Origin: Takakia lepidozioides
Taxonomy: Eukaryota > Streptophyta > Takakiopsida > Takakiales > Takakiaceae
Reading direction: 5' to 3'
NCBI GenBank assembly: GCA_030704615.1
Contig: CM060734.1
Span: 57,800,042 to 57,864,041 of the forward strand
DNA length: 64,000 bases
Below the pieces are notes generated by a model. The model searched no databases. It was not told the DNA's origin and saw only the letters and a list, made by a program, of their open reading frames with translations. Of this stretch, positions 22,311 through 37,825 are shown one piece after another (the stretch's first letter is position 1; each line of letters opens with the position of its first letter). The position numbers and the translations under genes were made by a program.

Positions 22311-23348
22311 GTTTCGGATGTTCTTCGCGCCCTCTTTTTCTTTCTCCGCTCTTTCTGATCTCGCCCTTTCTCTCAAATAGACAATTTAGGCAATGCCTCC
22401 CGGTTGCTTCTTCACTCACATTCACAATCTCAATCCTCCCTATATGTTTCTGCACAGCCATTCATCACTGCAGGGACTCCATATCGAATAAGCTTCGCAC
22501 ACCATCTCTGTATTAATGCAACCGAAACTTCAAAGACAAAGGCTCAATTCAGCCTGGAGTCTTCTAGAGACATCCAAGCTACTGCGATGCAAGAAACATC
22601 CACCTTCTACTCGGTTGGCATAGGCTGCACCAAACACCACCCTTGCACGCAACCTCAATCCATGTCAACCTGTCTCGAGTAGACACAAAACAACCGGACC
22701 ATCAGAACCCACCACCTGATTTCTCACCCTGTGTAGACGCTAAAGATGGAATCCGCAAATGGATCCCATTCCTCATCAACCCTTCAACCGCCAACCTTGG
22801 ATTCCTCACCAAGGCCGGTCATCTCGGGACCCTAGTAATCCTCTACTCTTATGACACATCCCCCGACTTGATCGAGCGGAAGACTTGAAGAATGTCTGGA
22901 CGATGGCATGTGCAGCCAAATAAGTGACGATGGCGTGATGGCAGATTAGAGCAAATCATTCACCTGCATCCCTGGCAGATCCAGAGATTTTGCTCTTGCA
23001 TTCTGTCGTGTCGCCTCCCTCCTTCTGACCAAAGGTCGCTCTACGTTTATCGTTCGTCTACTAAGACCCCGTTCGTTCGTTGGACGCTTCTCTTCCCGCT
23101 CTCTCCCAACAGTGTTTCGCATGGGGTTCTCATTCAGTAATCCCTTCGTGGCATTGTCCTGAGTCCTGACAGAGAGTGCCGATCTCTCTTTACAAGTTGG
23201 GTTCGAAAACTCTGCTTCTTAACAATCAATCTTTGTCTCTGTCTCTGTCTCTCTCTTTCTGAAACTCATCCACTCAGACCCATTTAATAAAAATCGCTTT
23301 ATCCCTCTATCTCTTTCATTCGATCTCTAGTATCTCGTAGCATCGACA
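22311..23348. promoter_or_regulatory. shared upstream region of PP2-A10-like and NUP93 genes
   Basis: The two genes start 1,038 bp apart and point away from each other, so the spacer must serve both. Next to the NUP93 start there is a pyrimidine-rich leader with a CTCTGT/CTCTCT microsatellite (about 23228-23262), a common plant 5' leader feature. No clear TATA box is assigned. Confidence 0.5.
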
Positions 23349-26300
23349 ATGGCAGGAGGAGATACAGACATGAGGAGCTGGGCGGACCTGCTGCACAACT
23401 CTTCCCAGCTCGTCCATTCTTACACTTCTTCTGCTCCATTCCCCCCCATCCAGGTGCGAGTCGTTCGGGTGGATATCACAGGGAGGACATTTTTCACCGC
23501 TTGCATCCATACCTTCACCGTTGACATGGAATATATAGAGTCTGGACGGAGTTGGTGTTGGGGTGTCTGTGTAGGAATTTATGCATAATCGTCTGAAGTG
23601 ATTTGCCCTGGCTGGCGATGAATTCATGGCTGCATTTCGCAAATTGTAGACTAGGGTGTTGCTATGAATCCTGTGGGAAGGCAGTGATAACAATGAACGG
23701 TACTATGTGGTCGCTAAACCCTAAACCTTTGTCTGATGAATTGTACCCATAGAGCTCCGAGGATTCAAATAGCAAAGGTTGGGAAGTGGAATTTCTGTTT
23801 GTCTGTCGAGAAGTCTTGAGTGCAGGCGTGTTCTTGTGTGTACAGTGGCTTAATTGTCTTTTTGCATCTCATGTATGTCGGGGAATCCACACAGCCCCGG
23901 ATTTCATGTCAGGGGCCTGAAACGAATGCTCGTTTTTCTTGGCAGAGTTAGGCTGGATTGTTCATATATATGAACGAAAGTTGCTATCTTGTGATTTGGG
24001 AGCTTTCATTTAGTTGGTCTGTGGCAGCTCTCAATTTAAGCTGAGGTGTACACTTATGACAATCTTAGGGAGGAATTTTGTCCGCACGTCACAATCACCA
24101 CAGTAGTTCAGGGTGTTGAAAATATTTGTCTGCTGTGGCATTTGGGTGGGTGGTCTACAGAGAAGTCTAGAGCAGCTCGAGGCACTGTCACGGCAGCTGA
24201 AAGCACGCACGTCTCGCATTGAGGCTCCCGGCGAGGCTATTGCTGCCACTCGGTGAGCCCAAAATTTCCTTCTTTGTTCGAGGAATTAAATGATTCTCCC
24301 TGTTGTGGTGGATGTCGGCTTTACTTGGCCATTATCAGGGCAGTGAGAGACAGCACACACTTCCATTGGGAGTGAGGAGTTGAGATTGTTAAGAAGTTGT
24401 GGAGGACGGGGTTATTACAGTGAGCAAGAAATTTCACCAGCTTCGTGCATGATTAAGTTATAGACCTCTGAGTGCAGACTGCTGGCGCGAGAAGGAATAA
24501 ATGCGGACCAGCTCACACGGGATTTGAAATCCTTCGAGCTGAAGGTTGGCATTAATGTCTACGCTTTGTTTCACTTCATACATGTGGATATCATTTGTGG
24601 TTTGTCGAATTCTGACTGCTAGAGATTGAGTTCTACCGAGTGCTGGGTATTGTAGATCGATGGTTTGATGTGATTATTGCATCTGGAGGTTGAGCTTTTC
24701 GGTGTGATGTAACAGACTGGACTGGACACCACATATCTTGCCCTGAGGAAAGATTTTGGTCAACAATAATATTGGTTTTTAGAATCTACATTTTAATATC
24801 TCGGTGTTGAGCCACTCAATTATTTCCTTACTTTCTGGTTGTTTTCATGGTGGAGGAGGCGTGTGTGGTGGGGTCTCACCCTCTAGAACATTGTGGTTTC
24901 ACAGCTTGGCATTTCCTTACAAGCCTCCTTGAGTGAGTACACTCTGTCCATGACTGTGGCTGCTACAGGCTTGCAGCATTGTACAGAGTTGAACGTATCA
25001 ATCTGTAACGTTGGGGCGACTTGACGTGTGGGTACAGACAACATTTGAGGATGTATTTCCGGTGGAGGCAACCAGTGTGGAAGAGTATTTGCAACAGGTA
25101 ACTTCTACAATGTCTTTTGTTCCTGCTGATTCTCTCTTTGTGGGCTCCCCATGCATGTCAGTGCACTTCTCTTTCTTAACTAGCTGTTTGGGCCTACATG
25201 GAGCTTTTTAATTCCAACTCCTCTGCTGAGGAATTTGTAGTTAGGCACATGCTGACAAAGTTGTATTTGTAGGAAACTTGTGTGGTCACCATCTGGAAAC
25301 TATGAGGAATCTGTTGCAACGTAGGTTGTCTTCTTTGCTAGTTGTGCTGCAAGATAGTAATGAAGGCTGGTGTTGGAGGGAATGCAGGTGCATGAAATGG
25401 CAATGCTTTCAGCTATCCAAGAAGCGCAGCGTGATAATTTGCGCAGCTTTGATGACTACATGCTGAAGGTGGTTGAGGTGAGCTCTCCTCCTTTTGGATG
25501 GCTTCCCTTCTCTTTGAAGAGCAAGTGTACGGTTATCAAATCAAGACCTTAATGTTTCAGGGGAGTCCCTCCATAGTCAAAACAGGGATATTCACAACAA
25601 CTCAATCTTTGAAGAGAGAAGATGGTTTAATTTTTAATTGTGGTTAAAGGAGAAGTGTGCCGTGTATGTGATGGAATGAAACAAGTTGACGGTGTTGCTG
25701 GCAGGATGACTGGCAGAAGGAGAAACGTGAATTTTTGAACAATTTAAGTCGCTTACCCTATGCTCCATCACCAAGTGGGCCAGGGCCAACCCCGTCCACA
25801 ACTGCAATTCAGGCTTATCGGGGACGCACTAGTGTGGCAGGTTACTCGAGATTCCAACAGGACACCCGTGGGGCAGATCCATCGTCCATGCTGAAGACAT
25901 TGCTAGAAAGGAAAGCTGCAGCCTATTCTGAGGTGGTTGTGAGAATGAACGCTGCAAGAGAGCGAAGCGCTCCCTTCAAAGTAGGACTCTCCCTCTGGTG
26001 GATCTTTGTGAAGCTATGCTCTCTTTCTCTTGGACTTTTATTAGTTCTGAGTTTGTTCTTTGTGGTTCTACAGTTTGCTTTCGCTGTTGTTCTACTTGTG
26101 TTCTCTGGGCTGGATGGATGTAATAAATGTCTATCATTTGGTCATTCTTCTCTCATATCAAGATCATTGCTTCAATCTTCAAGGTTGCGACTGCAATGAG
26201 AGCAGCCTATGAAGCGGTTGCAGGAGAGGTGACAGCGTCCAAGTCAGTAAGCCTAGTGAAAATCTGGCACCTGTTGCAGGTACGCATCCCAGTGACACAG

Positions 26301-29300
26301 AACCATGGAACTATATTCCAGGCAAGGGTGAAACAAAAGTACCAAATGAATCCTTTTAAGATGGTCATCTGTAAGATGGTGTTACGTATTCCAAAGGCTT
26401 AGTATGAGCAGCTAATGTGTAACAAATCTCTGGCCTTGTTGTTGGTCAAGATGGACTACATGATCAAGGAAGACTACTCATCAAACAGTAGCGAATTTGG
26501 AATAAATGGTACCAAGCAATGTTTTCTTAGTAGCCTGTTGAGTTTCAAGTAGCCTTGAAGGCCATGTCTTCACATTGAGCCATAGATCATGTCAGAGTTT
26601 CCAAAAAATTTATCAGCAATACGTTTCTTCTATGCTATGAGGGATGATGCCTGAGCTCAAGACCCTGAAATCTAATATGAGGTGAGCATGAGTATTGATG
26701 GAAGAGGAGGTTGTGCAAGCTAGTCTCTTCTGGGAGAAGATGTGGACCACCCCTCACCTCTCACAAGAAAGATGAGTATGATTGCTGGAGCGAGGCGGCA
26801 TTTGGAGGCAGGCCATGAAAAATACATTTTGGATACCATTCAAAGTCATCCTGCCCAGGTAAATCCACCTCTCCCACTATTTCAGGCAGATAAAGAAGAT
26901 TAAGTGGTAGTGAGCCCGGGTGCCAGCATTGATGATCTACAGGAGAGAAACTAATCCATGAGCAGGATTCATGAGCCCATGCGCAAGTGAGTGTAAAATC
27001 CATGAGCTCAGGCTTGTGATTCATCCAAAATCGTGAGCACAGTCTCATAGACTCACAGTGTTCACTCACAAGCTCGTGGGTGGAGGCTCACGAATTAGAT
27101 TTTCCCAGGCTAGAGTGTCACAGATGAAATAGTAGTTGGCTTCACTTCTCTTCTGCATTATTGGAGGTTTGGCACGTGCAAGAGTGGACAGCCTCTTGAA
27201 TATCCCCAACTCGATAGGTATCTGATGGTCGCACTTTGCAGCTCACCACTGCCTCCCATTTTATCTGGGTCATTTTAGAGTAATCACGTACTGGAAGACT
27301 TAACAAGTCTCAGGAGAAGAAGCAGCAGCTGAAGACCTAATAAAAAGAGAAAAGAGGTAGAGAGAGAATGTACTCATAAGACGTTGTTTGCTGTAGCCTT
27401 GTGGCCATTGAGGTAGAGAGAGGGATAATGTACTCATGCGACAGTGTTTGCTGTCGACTTGTGGGCATAGACCCCGCACTGAGTCTGGATGAAACAAGAG
27501 GGAACAGACACTACCTCTCACTCCAGTGGTGGGACTTACCTTTGTATAGACAATTGGTTCGGGCTTTCCAGATTTCCTCTAGGAACCCCTTCAGACAAGT
27601 GTCAAGTGAGCTGCCCAGCAATTAGACCCCAACAGGGCCAGGGCTCGAGGCTGAGCCTCAAGATTTTGAAAGTGAACAGAGGTGCAGGGCCTAAGTTGTT
27701 GATGGTCCTGAAGAGGGTCGCATTTTGATGAGAATACTCCGAACATGTATCAGAAAATCGATGTCTTCAGGCTGCCCACACATTGGGCAGACTCCCCGCC
27801 CTTAGTTAAAGCTTCAGGCTAGTGCCGAGGGTAGGCAGGCCCTGCAGATCATCCTTAGGATCCTCACCCATGTCACAAACAAGTTCAGGGAAGTTTTATG
27901 AGAGAGAGATAGGGGCAGCTGCTCTAGGTTAGGACCTAGGGAAAACCCCTAACCCATTTCCTGTTTCCCCTTCTGTTCTAGGCAGAAACTTCCCAACAGA
28001 ATAACAGGATCAGGCAATTCTTGAGTGACGTTACCAAAATCTTAGCCACCATTAAGATAAATGAGAGAGAAGGAGAGAATATACGGATAATTACTTTGTT
28101 TGCCATGGCCTTATGGATATGGCTGATGGCTGATGGATATGACTGATTCATACAAAATCAGTCAAGAATTTCAATGACATCGTCTGCCTGAAACAGGCAC
28201 CAACATACTTTTACAGGCTCGTTTGTTTTTTCAGCTTGCCTTCAGTCCAGTGGGGGGGGAGTAGAGACAAAGTCTCTTTGGCTCGAACTGCCAGAGAGTT
28301 GAAGACCACCTTGATAGTCCAGCACTAGATACACAAGACTACCATATCAGATACTACCCAAACCAAATCCAAAACTGCTGAACACATGTATTTCAGAGTT
28401 ATGATAGATATTAACACCATACCATAGAAGAATCAGCCAGCATATTGAAAGAATGCCTTTCATGTGGTTCCAAATTCTATGGTAAGCAAGCAAACCTCAT
28501 TTACAAGGTTGGAGAAGAAAGTCATTAGACAGCAGCCAGTCCTAGCTATCGAGGCAAAGGTGAAGCCTCACTGGATCAGCACAGCCAACTAACAAACCAA
28601 CAGGTTAGTGATCCCTGTGGAACCAGGTACATGGCCTCACCTAGTTAGCCATGTCCACCATGAGAGACGAAGGAGACTATATTAGTGTCTAGATGACGAG
28701 CATAGCATTGCAGCACTAGAACACCAAGATTACTGCAAAGGAAGTAGTAAGGAGAACCTGTTTGCTCATGTCCTCTACCTGGCTGGTCCTTGAGGGAGAG
28801 GCCATTGACGCTGTCAATCTTCTCTTTTCCACTTGAGAGTGCCTTCCTTCTTTGAGCAGTCTGAGCTGGCTCTTTTCTACACTCTGGAAGTGCGGAAGGT
28901 GCAGGGGAAAGAAACAATGTGCAGTGAATGGCCACCACCTAGGACCTTAGAAAACTAGATAGCATGTGGTGTTATCTTCTAGAGAGTCCCAACAATTTGA
29001 GGAGTTGCTAGCTAACGGGTGTCTCTTGAACCTACCCAAATATATAAATCACATGCTTACAATGTTGTAGAAGCGAGCAACTTACTGGTTGGGTTGGGTT
29101 ACCAGGCAGCACTTGGAGGATCCACAGGCAATTTACAGCGTGTACGGGCCTTCCTGCGGGTATGTTATGCTGTCGTGTACAGATTTTACTTCAGGAAGGA
29201 CATTGTTTCTTGGTCAACCCAACAAGTTGAGCAGGGGACTTTGCTGCAGCCTTGCAATTATAATGAAATGCCAGGGATGAAGAGGCTGATAGATCCTGAA

Positions 29301-32300
29301 ACCTGAGATGCAAGCCCCTGCATGCATAGTATTCGGAAAGGACACCATTGCTCTCCACAATAACCTTGCACCCGATTATGGAAATTTTAGCAAGATTCAG
29401 CAGGTGGATAAGGTCTAAGCTGTGTGCCTGTGCAGTATGTCTAAGCTTGTCCTTCCAGTGCACAGAAGGTGACATGGGTGTGTTGCATTGGGAACGACTG
29501 CTTACATAGGTGCGATTAAGGGATCAGGGAGCAGTACTGGACTTTGATGCCACAGATCTGCGCCGACAACCTCCTTTGGACACCACTTGGCACCAGGTGG
29601 TGGTCCTCTGCCTTTTCTATGAGTGTTCTGCCTTTGAAGGCCTGCTAAACAGATAATCTGAACATAATTGAGTCATTCCAGCATGGACATGCAGGCACAG
29701 ACAAAATTCATGCAGATGGTCGTAATGGTCCATCAGAACAGTTGAGCCTGTGATCCAGCTTGGGCTGTATCAGTTGCAGGAGGGGGCAGAAGGCGAAGAA
29801 AAGGCTGGGCCAGAGATCAATGATAGACAATGAAGGTGGGGAGAGAGTGATGTGCAGGGGCTGGTCCTGTCAAGGATCAGAGCCATAGATAGGAAATGGA
29901 AATATGGTGGCATTGTGCCTCAAGTCACGTCACAGTTGGGTGGGGTTTTCCTTATGCAGATTTACTACTGCCTGCGCTCAGGGTACTATGAAGAAGCAAA
30001 TCTGGTGGCGCAGTCCTCGAGGATCAGCCGAACATTTGCCCCACAGGTGTTGCTTTCTTCATCTTTAAGTTTGTTTTCTTCCCTTGGAAAATTACAGTAT
30101 GCCTCTCTCTCCCTCTTAGCTAGCAGGCGCACAATGACGGCGAGACTAACATAGGGGGTAAGCAGCTGGCAGAGTGGACCCTGAATGGAGGCTCAGTGTC
30201 AGCAAGCACAGAAGCTGCTGTGGCAGAGGAATGTGAGCGCATGGCTCGCTCAGGAGACCGGGCGGGGCGAGCAGCCTATGACAAAAAGAAAATGCTGCTT
30301 CATGCGATTGTTTGTGGCAGTCGGCAGCAAGCTGACCGCCTGCTCCGCGATATGCCAGTGCTGTTCACCACGATTGAAGATTTTCTGTGGTTCAAGCTGG
30401 CTATGGTCCGTGAATCTCCCTCTGATCCATCATTGCAAACGCATGATGCATTGACATCCTACACTCTGGAGGATCTGCAGAACTATTTGATCAAGTTCGA
30501 GCCTGCTTATTACACGAAGAATGGCAAGGATCCATTAGTGTACCCGTATGTTCTGCTTTTGAGCTTGCAGCTCCATGCAGCAATTTCTTATCTGATGAAG
30601 GAAGCGGGGAGCGAGGGCTATCATATTGACAGTGTCCACATTGCTGTCGCCGTGGCAGACCATGGCTCTCTGTCGGAAGGAATTGGGGGTGCACAGAAGG
30701 TAGGAGCCATGGATGCTGTTGCAGAGATTGCAAGCATCGTCCGGCATTATGGATTATCATATGTTAGGCAGGGCAATATGGGGATCGCTTTGGAGTATTA
30801 TGCGCAGGCTGCAGCAGCTGTTGGGGGAGGGGCAGTGGCTTGGAGTGGGCACAGCAGTGCTGATCAGCAACGACAGCGCCATCTTCTGCTGAAGCAGCTT
30901 ATTACAGGTATCTAGAAAATAAGTTCATATAGACCCCTTTTTGGAAGATTTTGCTCTGTGTGTCATCATAGACCCAAGTAGAATCAGCTGGAGTGTTCAG
31001 GAATTCTAGTATGTGGCTTAAAAAAGGCGTTGAAGGTCATGCAATCGATAGGTGATTCTATGACATTCAGTGTTCAGCAGTTGCTGCTAAGTATATCAGT
31101 CACTTTCGCAATTGAAGATAAGCTTCAATTGGGGAACTGTTGGCTCTTTGCAATTATTTCTGTGCTTGATAGGTGATGGACCCGAAACCCACATCAGGAC
31201 ATTTCCCTTCTAACAAGTGTCTCACTGCGTGGTTTGAAGAGCTGCTGCTGCGTGATGGAGGTATCCCATTGCTGTTAGGTGCAACTGGGTCAGGTTCTGA
31301 AGGCACATTGCGCCGCTTTCTACCAGACCCACAGAGCCAGCGCATGCTGCTGCTTGATGCTGCTCGCCAGTGCCAGGATTCAGGCCTTTATGACAGGGTA
31401 AGATGATGCTCACACCCTGGGCAGTAGTCTCTCTTTCAATTCTCATGGAGTGTTTTGATTGTAGGACGTTTCCATCACAACTTTGAGAAATTGTATCTGA
31501 TCTGTCAGTCCACAGCAGTTCAGCAAGTAGTCTTCGTTCAGAAAAGAAACTTTGCATGCTTATAAAGCCATGAATTATGTATTGTATTTGCTTAGAGGGG
31601 TTATTACTGTACAGGCTGTAGAGCTGCTCAAGCGCATTGGAGAGTTTGCAGCAGCCTTGGAGACAGTGAATCAATGCCTGTCTGAGGCGATTGCTGCCAT
31701 GGCCAGTGGCCGTGCCGACGGAGACACCAAATCCTCAGGATTGATACTTGCTGGCAATGAAATCTTGGATGCTTACAAAACCGTTGGAGGTGGCAGGTTT
31801 GAAATTCATGCTGCTGGAGGCATTTCATTCTGTATCTGTTTTGCTTCCTCATTAATGTGCTTCAGTTGTAGAGGATCCCAGCAAACCTTTGAGAACAGTT
31901 AGGCTGGAAAGAGCTGCAATAGGTAGGATGAAGTACTCAGTTCTCTAAAGCCCTGACTAATGTAAGGCAATGTCTGTCTTATGATGAATTTGCAGTTCGC
32001 AGAATGCAGAGCAAATGGCTGAACAGCAAACAGCGTTCAGGCAATTGGAATCAATTCTGTCCTTCCATAGATATGGCAGGACTGGGAGATACGGTGATGC
32101 CTTACGGGAGCTCTCCAAACTGGCCTTCCTGCCCTTGGACTCCCGGACCCCTGAGAGGAGTGCTGAATCGCTGCGCTATACCTCACTCTCTGTGCAGGTA
32201 ATATTATTAGTGCTGTTTTGCCGTTCACCTCGAAATCTGCAAGGCACTGCATGCTATTAAGTGACGAGCATAGTCATCATTTTTCCATCTTTTGAAGGGA

Positions 32301-32765
32301 AAGTTCTGACCCTTTTAGTCTGTGGGCCTTCTTCCTGGCACTCTGACTAAAGGTGTATGACATTCCTGATTGGTTCCAGCTCTGCCAACAACTACATACC
32401 CGGCAATAAGAAGGTGGTGGGACAGCTCTTGAGTTGAATAAGAAACCCTTATGTTAATATGATAATCTGGGGATTCTGGGTGCAGGCTTGTGTGCCAGAC
32501 CTGCTAAAAGAGGCTCTCACCTGCCTAGATCATGTGACTGACATTGACGGCACCATTCGCAGCCTAAAGACCAAGGTACTCCTTTGCACCACATGGTGTG
32601 TTTAAGGCTGCTAGAATATCCATTATCTTGTCATTTTTCGCCTCCATGATTCTGATGGCAATCGTCATGATATGTGGGTGGCCACAGATTGCTAATTTCA
32701 TTGCGAACTCACTCCCGAGGAACCTACCTCAAGAGTTGTATGAAAGAGTGGCCCGAATGCTGTGA
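23349..32765 (+). CDS. NUP93: nucleoporin NUP93 (Nic96 family), 17 exons
   Basis: Exons: 23349-23453, 24161-24252, 24478-24544, 25038-25097, 25388-25477, 25705-25980, 26184-26279, 26724-26858, 29106-29159, 29510-29596, 29960-30046, 30127-30907, 31198-31397, 31615-31796, 31996-32197, 32486-32575, 32688-32765. All junctions are GT-AG, phases close, and the product is 893 residues. Plant NUP93 landmarks appear in order: MRSWADLLHNSSQLVHS, LEQLEALSRQLKA, TTFEDVFPVEATSVEEYLQQ, SMIAGARRHLEAGHEKYILD, GGSTGNLQRVRAFLR, DRAGRAAYDKKKMLLHAIV, TIEDFLWFKLAMVRE, ELLLRDGGIPLLLG and a C-terminal IANFIANSLPRNLPQELYER. The protein is a scaffold nucleoporin of the inner ring of the nuclear pore. Intron 8 is 2.2 kb and holds LINE debris. 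Least certain: the acceptor of exon 13 (31198), chosen because it restores phase, and of exon 8. Confidence 0.9.
27368..28125 (-). mobile_element. LINE 3' fragments inside NUP93 intron 8
   Basis: Read on the minus strand, 27400-27960 matches the LINE at 44.7-45.8 kb: CTTCCCTGAACTTGTTT, TGTGACATGGG, TGTGTGGGCAG and TTTTCTGATACA. Tail motifs occur at 27368-27410, 27425-27470 and 28076-28120. The frame is broken. It lies antisense to NUP93. Confidence 0.7.
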
Positions 32766-33654
32766 CATGAAGATGTGCGGTCTGCTCAAAGCTGAGCTCA
32801 GCCCCAGTTTTGGTAACTACAGATAAGATAGCAAAGAAATGACCAGTTTCCATCAGTCAGGGGGTAATGATCAAGAGCAACTGCAGAGGAGCCATTTCTG
32901 GTTCCCGTACATTATGCCCCACTAGCTTAAAAACAGAGGGATCAAAGAGATTTCTGTTGCGATTTTGTGGTGGGAGAATGATGCTGGAACTTGGAATTTA
33001 CTCCCTGGATGTTTTTCCACTTGTAGAATAGAGAGAAGTATATTTCCATCCTGCTCCCTGGAGGACATGTTTTCACCCACATGTTGTATCAAACAATCAC
33101 AGTACTGAAATCAATAAAATGGTAAAACACCAGTAGAGTCAGAGAAAACAAGATTGCATTTGCATCCCATTAGAATTTGGTTTTAATGCCACGCACATAG
33201 ATGTTTGCTGGAGCAATTTATACCCTATATTAATCTTGATATCATGCTTCTCCTCTCCATAACCTCTTTCAGGAAGGTTATATGAAGCAGCAATGGCTCC
33301 AGTTTTCCTTAACGCAGACATTTCTGTGTTGCTCGAGCTGATTAATTCACGCTTCATTCCCTCATAATGGTTTTGGTGACATTTCCCTACAATGTAATGC
33401 AAATTCTGTTTCCACAACAACATTGAAGACGAGGATAACGTCCTTTATTTCGATTGCTTGTGGGTTTCTTCTTAGGTGAAGCAGTAGAAAGGGCAATATT
33501 GAAGTAACTCTTTCCCTATATCCCATCATTTCTGAAGGAAGGCCCTACTATCACTCCGCAATAGAACTTTCCGTCTTAATTATTGAATGATAAGAGAGAA
33601 CTTAACAGATAAACTCAGTAAAAGACTTGCCTTAGGCATACTGGATAACGTATC
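32766..33654. other. NUP93 3' region and spacer
   Basis: Contains the NUP93 3' untranslated region and the segment 33098-33250 that is duplicated near 11.4 kb. No gene is supported. Confidence 0.45.
33098..33250. repeat. segment duplicated at 11393-11555
   Basis: Same block order as at 11.4 kb, beginning CACAGTACTGAAATCAATAA. The sequence just upstream, ACCCACATGTTGTAT, resembles the left flank of the composite transposon (ACCCATGTTGTAT at 5921-5933). Confidence 0.65.
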
Positions 33655-34035
33655 AAAATCCAGCAAACGTGCAACTAAAACAAATGTCACTCAGTAACCA
33701 CACATTACTGTATAGAACAGCGGCACTCAGATTATATTATTCTGCTAAAAAATGTCACAGTACAAAGACAAGATTCAGAAAAAAATTCCAGCAAACATGC
33801 AGCTAAAACAAATGTTACTCAGTAGCCACACATTACTGGATAGAACAGCACTCAGATTATATTATTCTGCTAAAAAATGTCACAGTACAAAGACAAGATT
33901 CAGCCAAAAATTCCAGCAAACATGCAGCTAAGACAAATGTTACTCAGTAACCACACATTACTGTATAGAATGGCACTCAGATTATATTATTCTGCTAAAA
34001 AATGTCACAGTACAAAGACAAGATTCAGCAAAAGA
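33655..34035. repeat. tandem repeat, about 125-bp unit, three copies
   Basis: The block TCTGCTAAAAAATGTCACAG recurs at exactly 125-bp spacing (about 33742, 33867, 33992), with AGTACAAAGACAAGATTCAG and CATTACTG between. The copies are nearly identical, so the expansion is recent. It lies just 3' of the EF1-alpha gene. Confidence 0.85.
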
Positions 34036-34272
34036 ACACTGTCGCAACAGCCGTGTCACAAATATCCTAACCCTCAATGTTATTCAAACTTACTACCAGG
34101 TAAGTCTGCCCTGCCACCGTCTGTCAAGCACCCAAGTCTGCTTCTGGCTAGCCAGCAACATTTCAATGGAGCAAACATAATGTTGATTTAGACAAACAGA
34201 AGGAAGAAGAGTGGAGCAAACAAAAGCAGACAGTCCCAAAGACCAGCATCTGTCTGACTCATCCATCTCAAG

Positions 34273-36489
<2,217 letters not shown>

Positions 36490-36689
36490 CTGTCCTTCTT
36501 TAATCCTCTTCTTCTCTACAGACCCTGCCCCTCCCACGGAGGCAATCTCCACAACCCCGCAGTGGCTCTTACCTACAGTCTCAACTCGTGCAAACAATTG
36601 TGCTGGAGTGATCTTTCTTTCCCCCAACAACACACTAAACACTCCTTGAACCAGAAACCCGTTCCTACTACCCTCTGAGCTGTGCAGGC

Positions 36690-36697
36690 TTATATAG
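36690..36697 (-). promoter_or_regulatory. EF1-alpha TATA box
   Basis: Minus-strand CTATATAA, about 200 bp upstream of the leader-intron donor, preceded by an ATTGG (CCAAT) motif at about 36701-36706. Transcription would start near 36660. Confidence 0.6.
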
Positions 36698-37059
36698 AGC
36701 CAATTCCAAAGAAGGGCAGGCGGCGAGCAGAGGGCATACCTCGATGGGGCGGCGCAGCAACGATCGCAGACGGAGACCCTCGCTGAGAGAGAGAGAGAAA
36801 GACCTATTCTGTCTGCGCCGCGTTCTCTTCTTTCCCTCGCCGGCCTCCACACTTCCTTGTCCGATGCTTTCGCGATCCGTCCGTCCGATGTATCACTATC
36901 TGACGGCCGGCGGGCAGGCGCACATGTGGCTAATCCAATTAAGGAACATGTCAGCACACGATTGCGGGAGCGGCGCCCCCAACTCTTTTGCGCCGTCGAT
37001 CTTCCGATCTGGCTGGCAAGCATGGACGACGATCACGCAGCAGCCGCTTTAGGTTTGGT

Positions 37060-37825
37060 CGCGTATATGTAAATTAATATATTGCCGTGCTATAAATCGC
37101 CATCAAAATACACTATGATAAAAAAAAATTAAATTGAGGTGGTTTATGTATTATAATATATGCCTCTGTCCCCTTTCACAAAAAGAAATAAAAACAAATT
37201 TCGTACACTCCATTCTGTGTAACCCCGAGTGGAGTTACACACCTCGTCGTGTAACCCGATGTAACCCCGACTTGAGTGGACACTCCTTCAGTTCCATGTC
37301 ACTCTCAAGAGAGGGTGGGGAAGATTTGACATGCCGGAAACCGGCGTACTGTACCATCCTGTCAGAGGTTGCACGAGTTCTTACATTATTCCTAGTATTA
37401 TCTTCCTTAAAAATATAGGGTTGGGTATTTTTTAAACCCTCTTTACTGTGTCATTTTCAGGGCGTCCATCCCATTATATTTTTGGAGGAAAAAAGTTATG
37501 TGCAAACGGTATGGGATATATCCCTGCTTCTCTCGGTCTCTGGAGCATCCACTAAAGCTCAACACGGTGCGCACTGGAGCCATGGAGGCAGCTGCGACCT
37601 AGTGTGTTGGATGTTTTGTGCAGCGAGTGCGTTCTCTGTCTTGCTTTTGTGTTTTGTGTGCAGTTGCGGAGATGTCACCCTCTTACTGTTGCTGCAGGCT
37701 GTGCCCATGAGTTTCAAAAGCCTTCTTGGACTAGTTGAGCTTCTCACATGTCGGAATTCAGAGCTTAATTGACACTGTTTCTAGTTTCTAAAGGGGGTGA
37801 TAGTTAGGGCTGAGGAAGTGTCGGG
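37060..37825. other. intergenic with a short GTGTAAC cluster
   Basis: AT-rich sequence with no gene seen. At about 37217-37275 there are several GTGTAACCC/GTTACAC motifs within 60 bp, the same motif that fills 54.9-64 kb. The right end lies upstream of the small coiled-coil gene. Confidence 0.45.
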
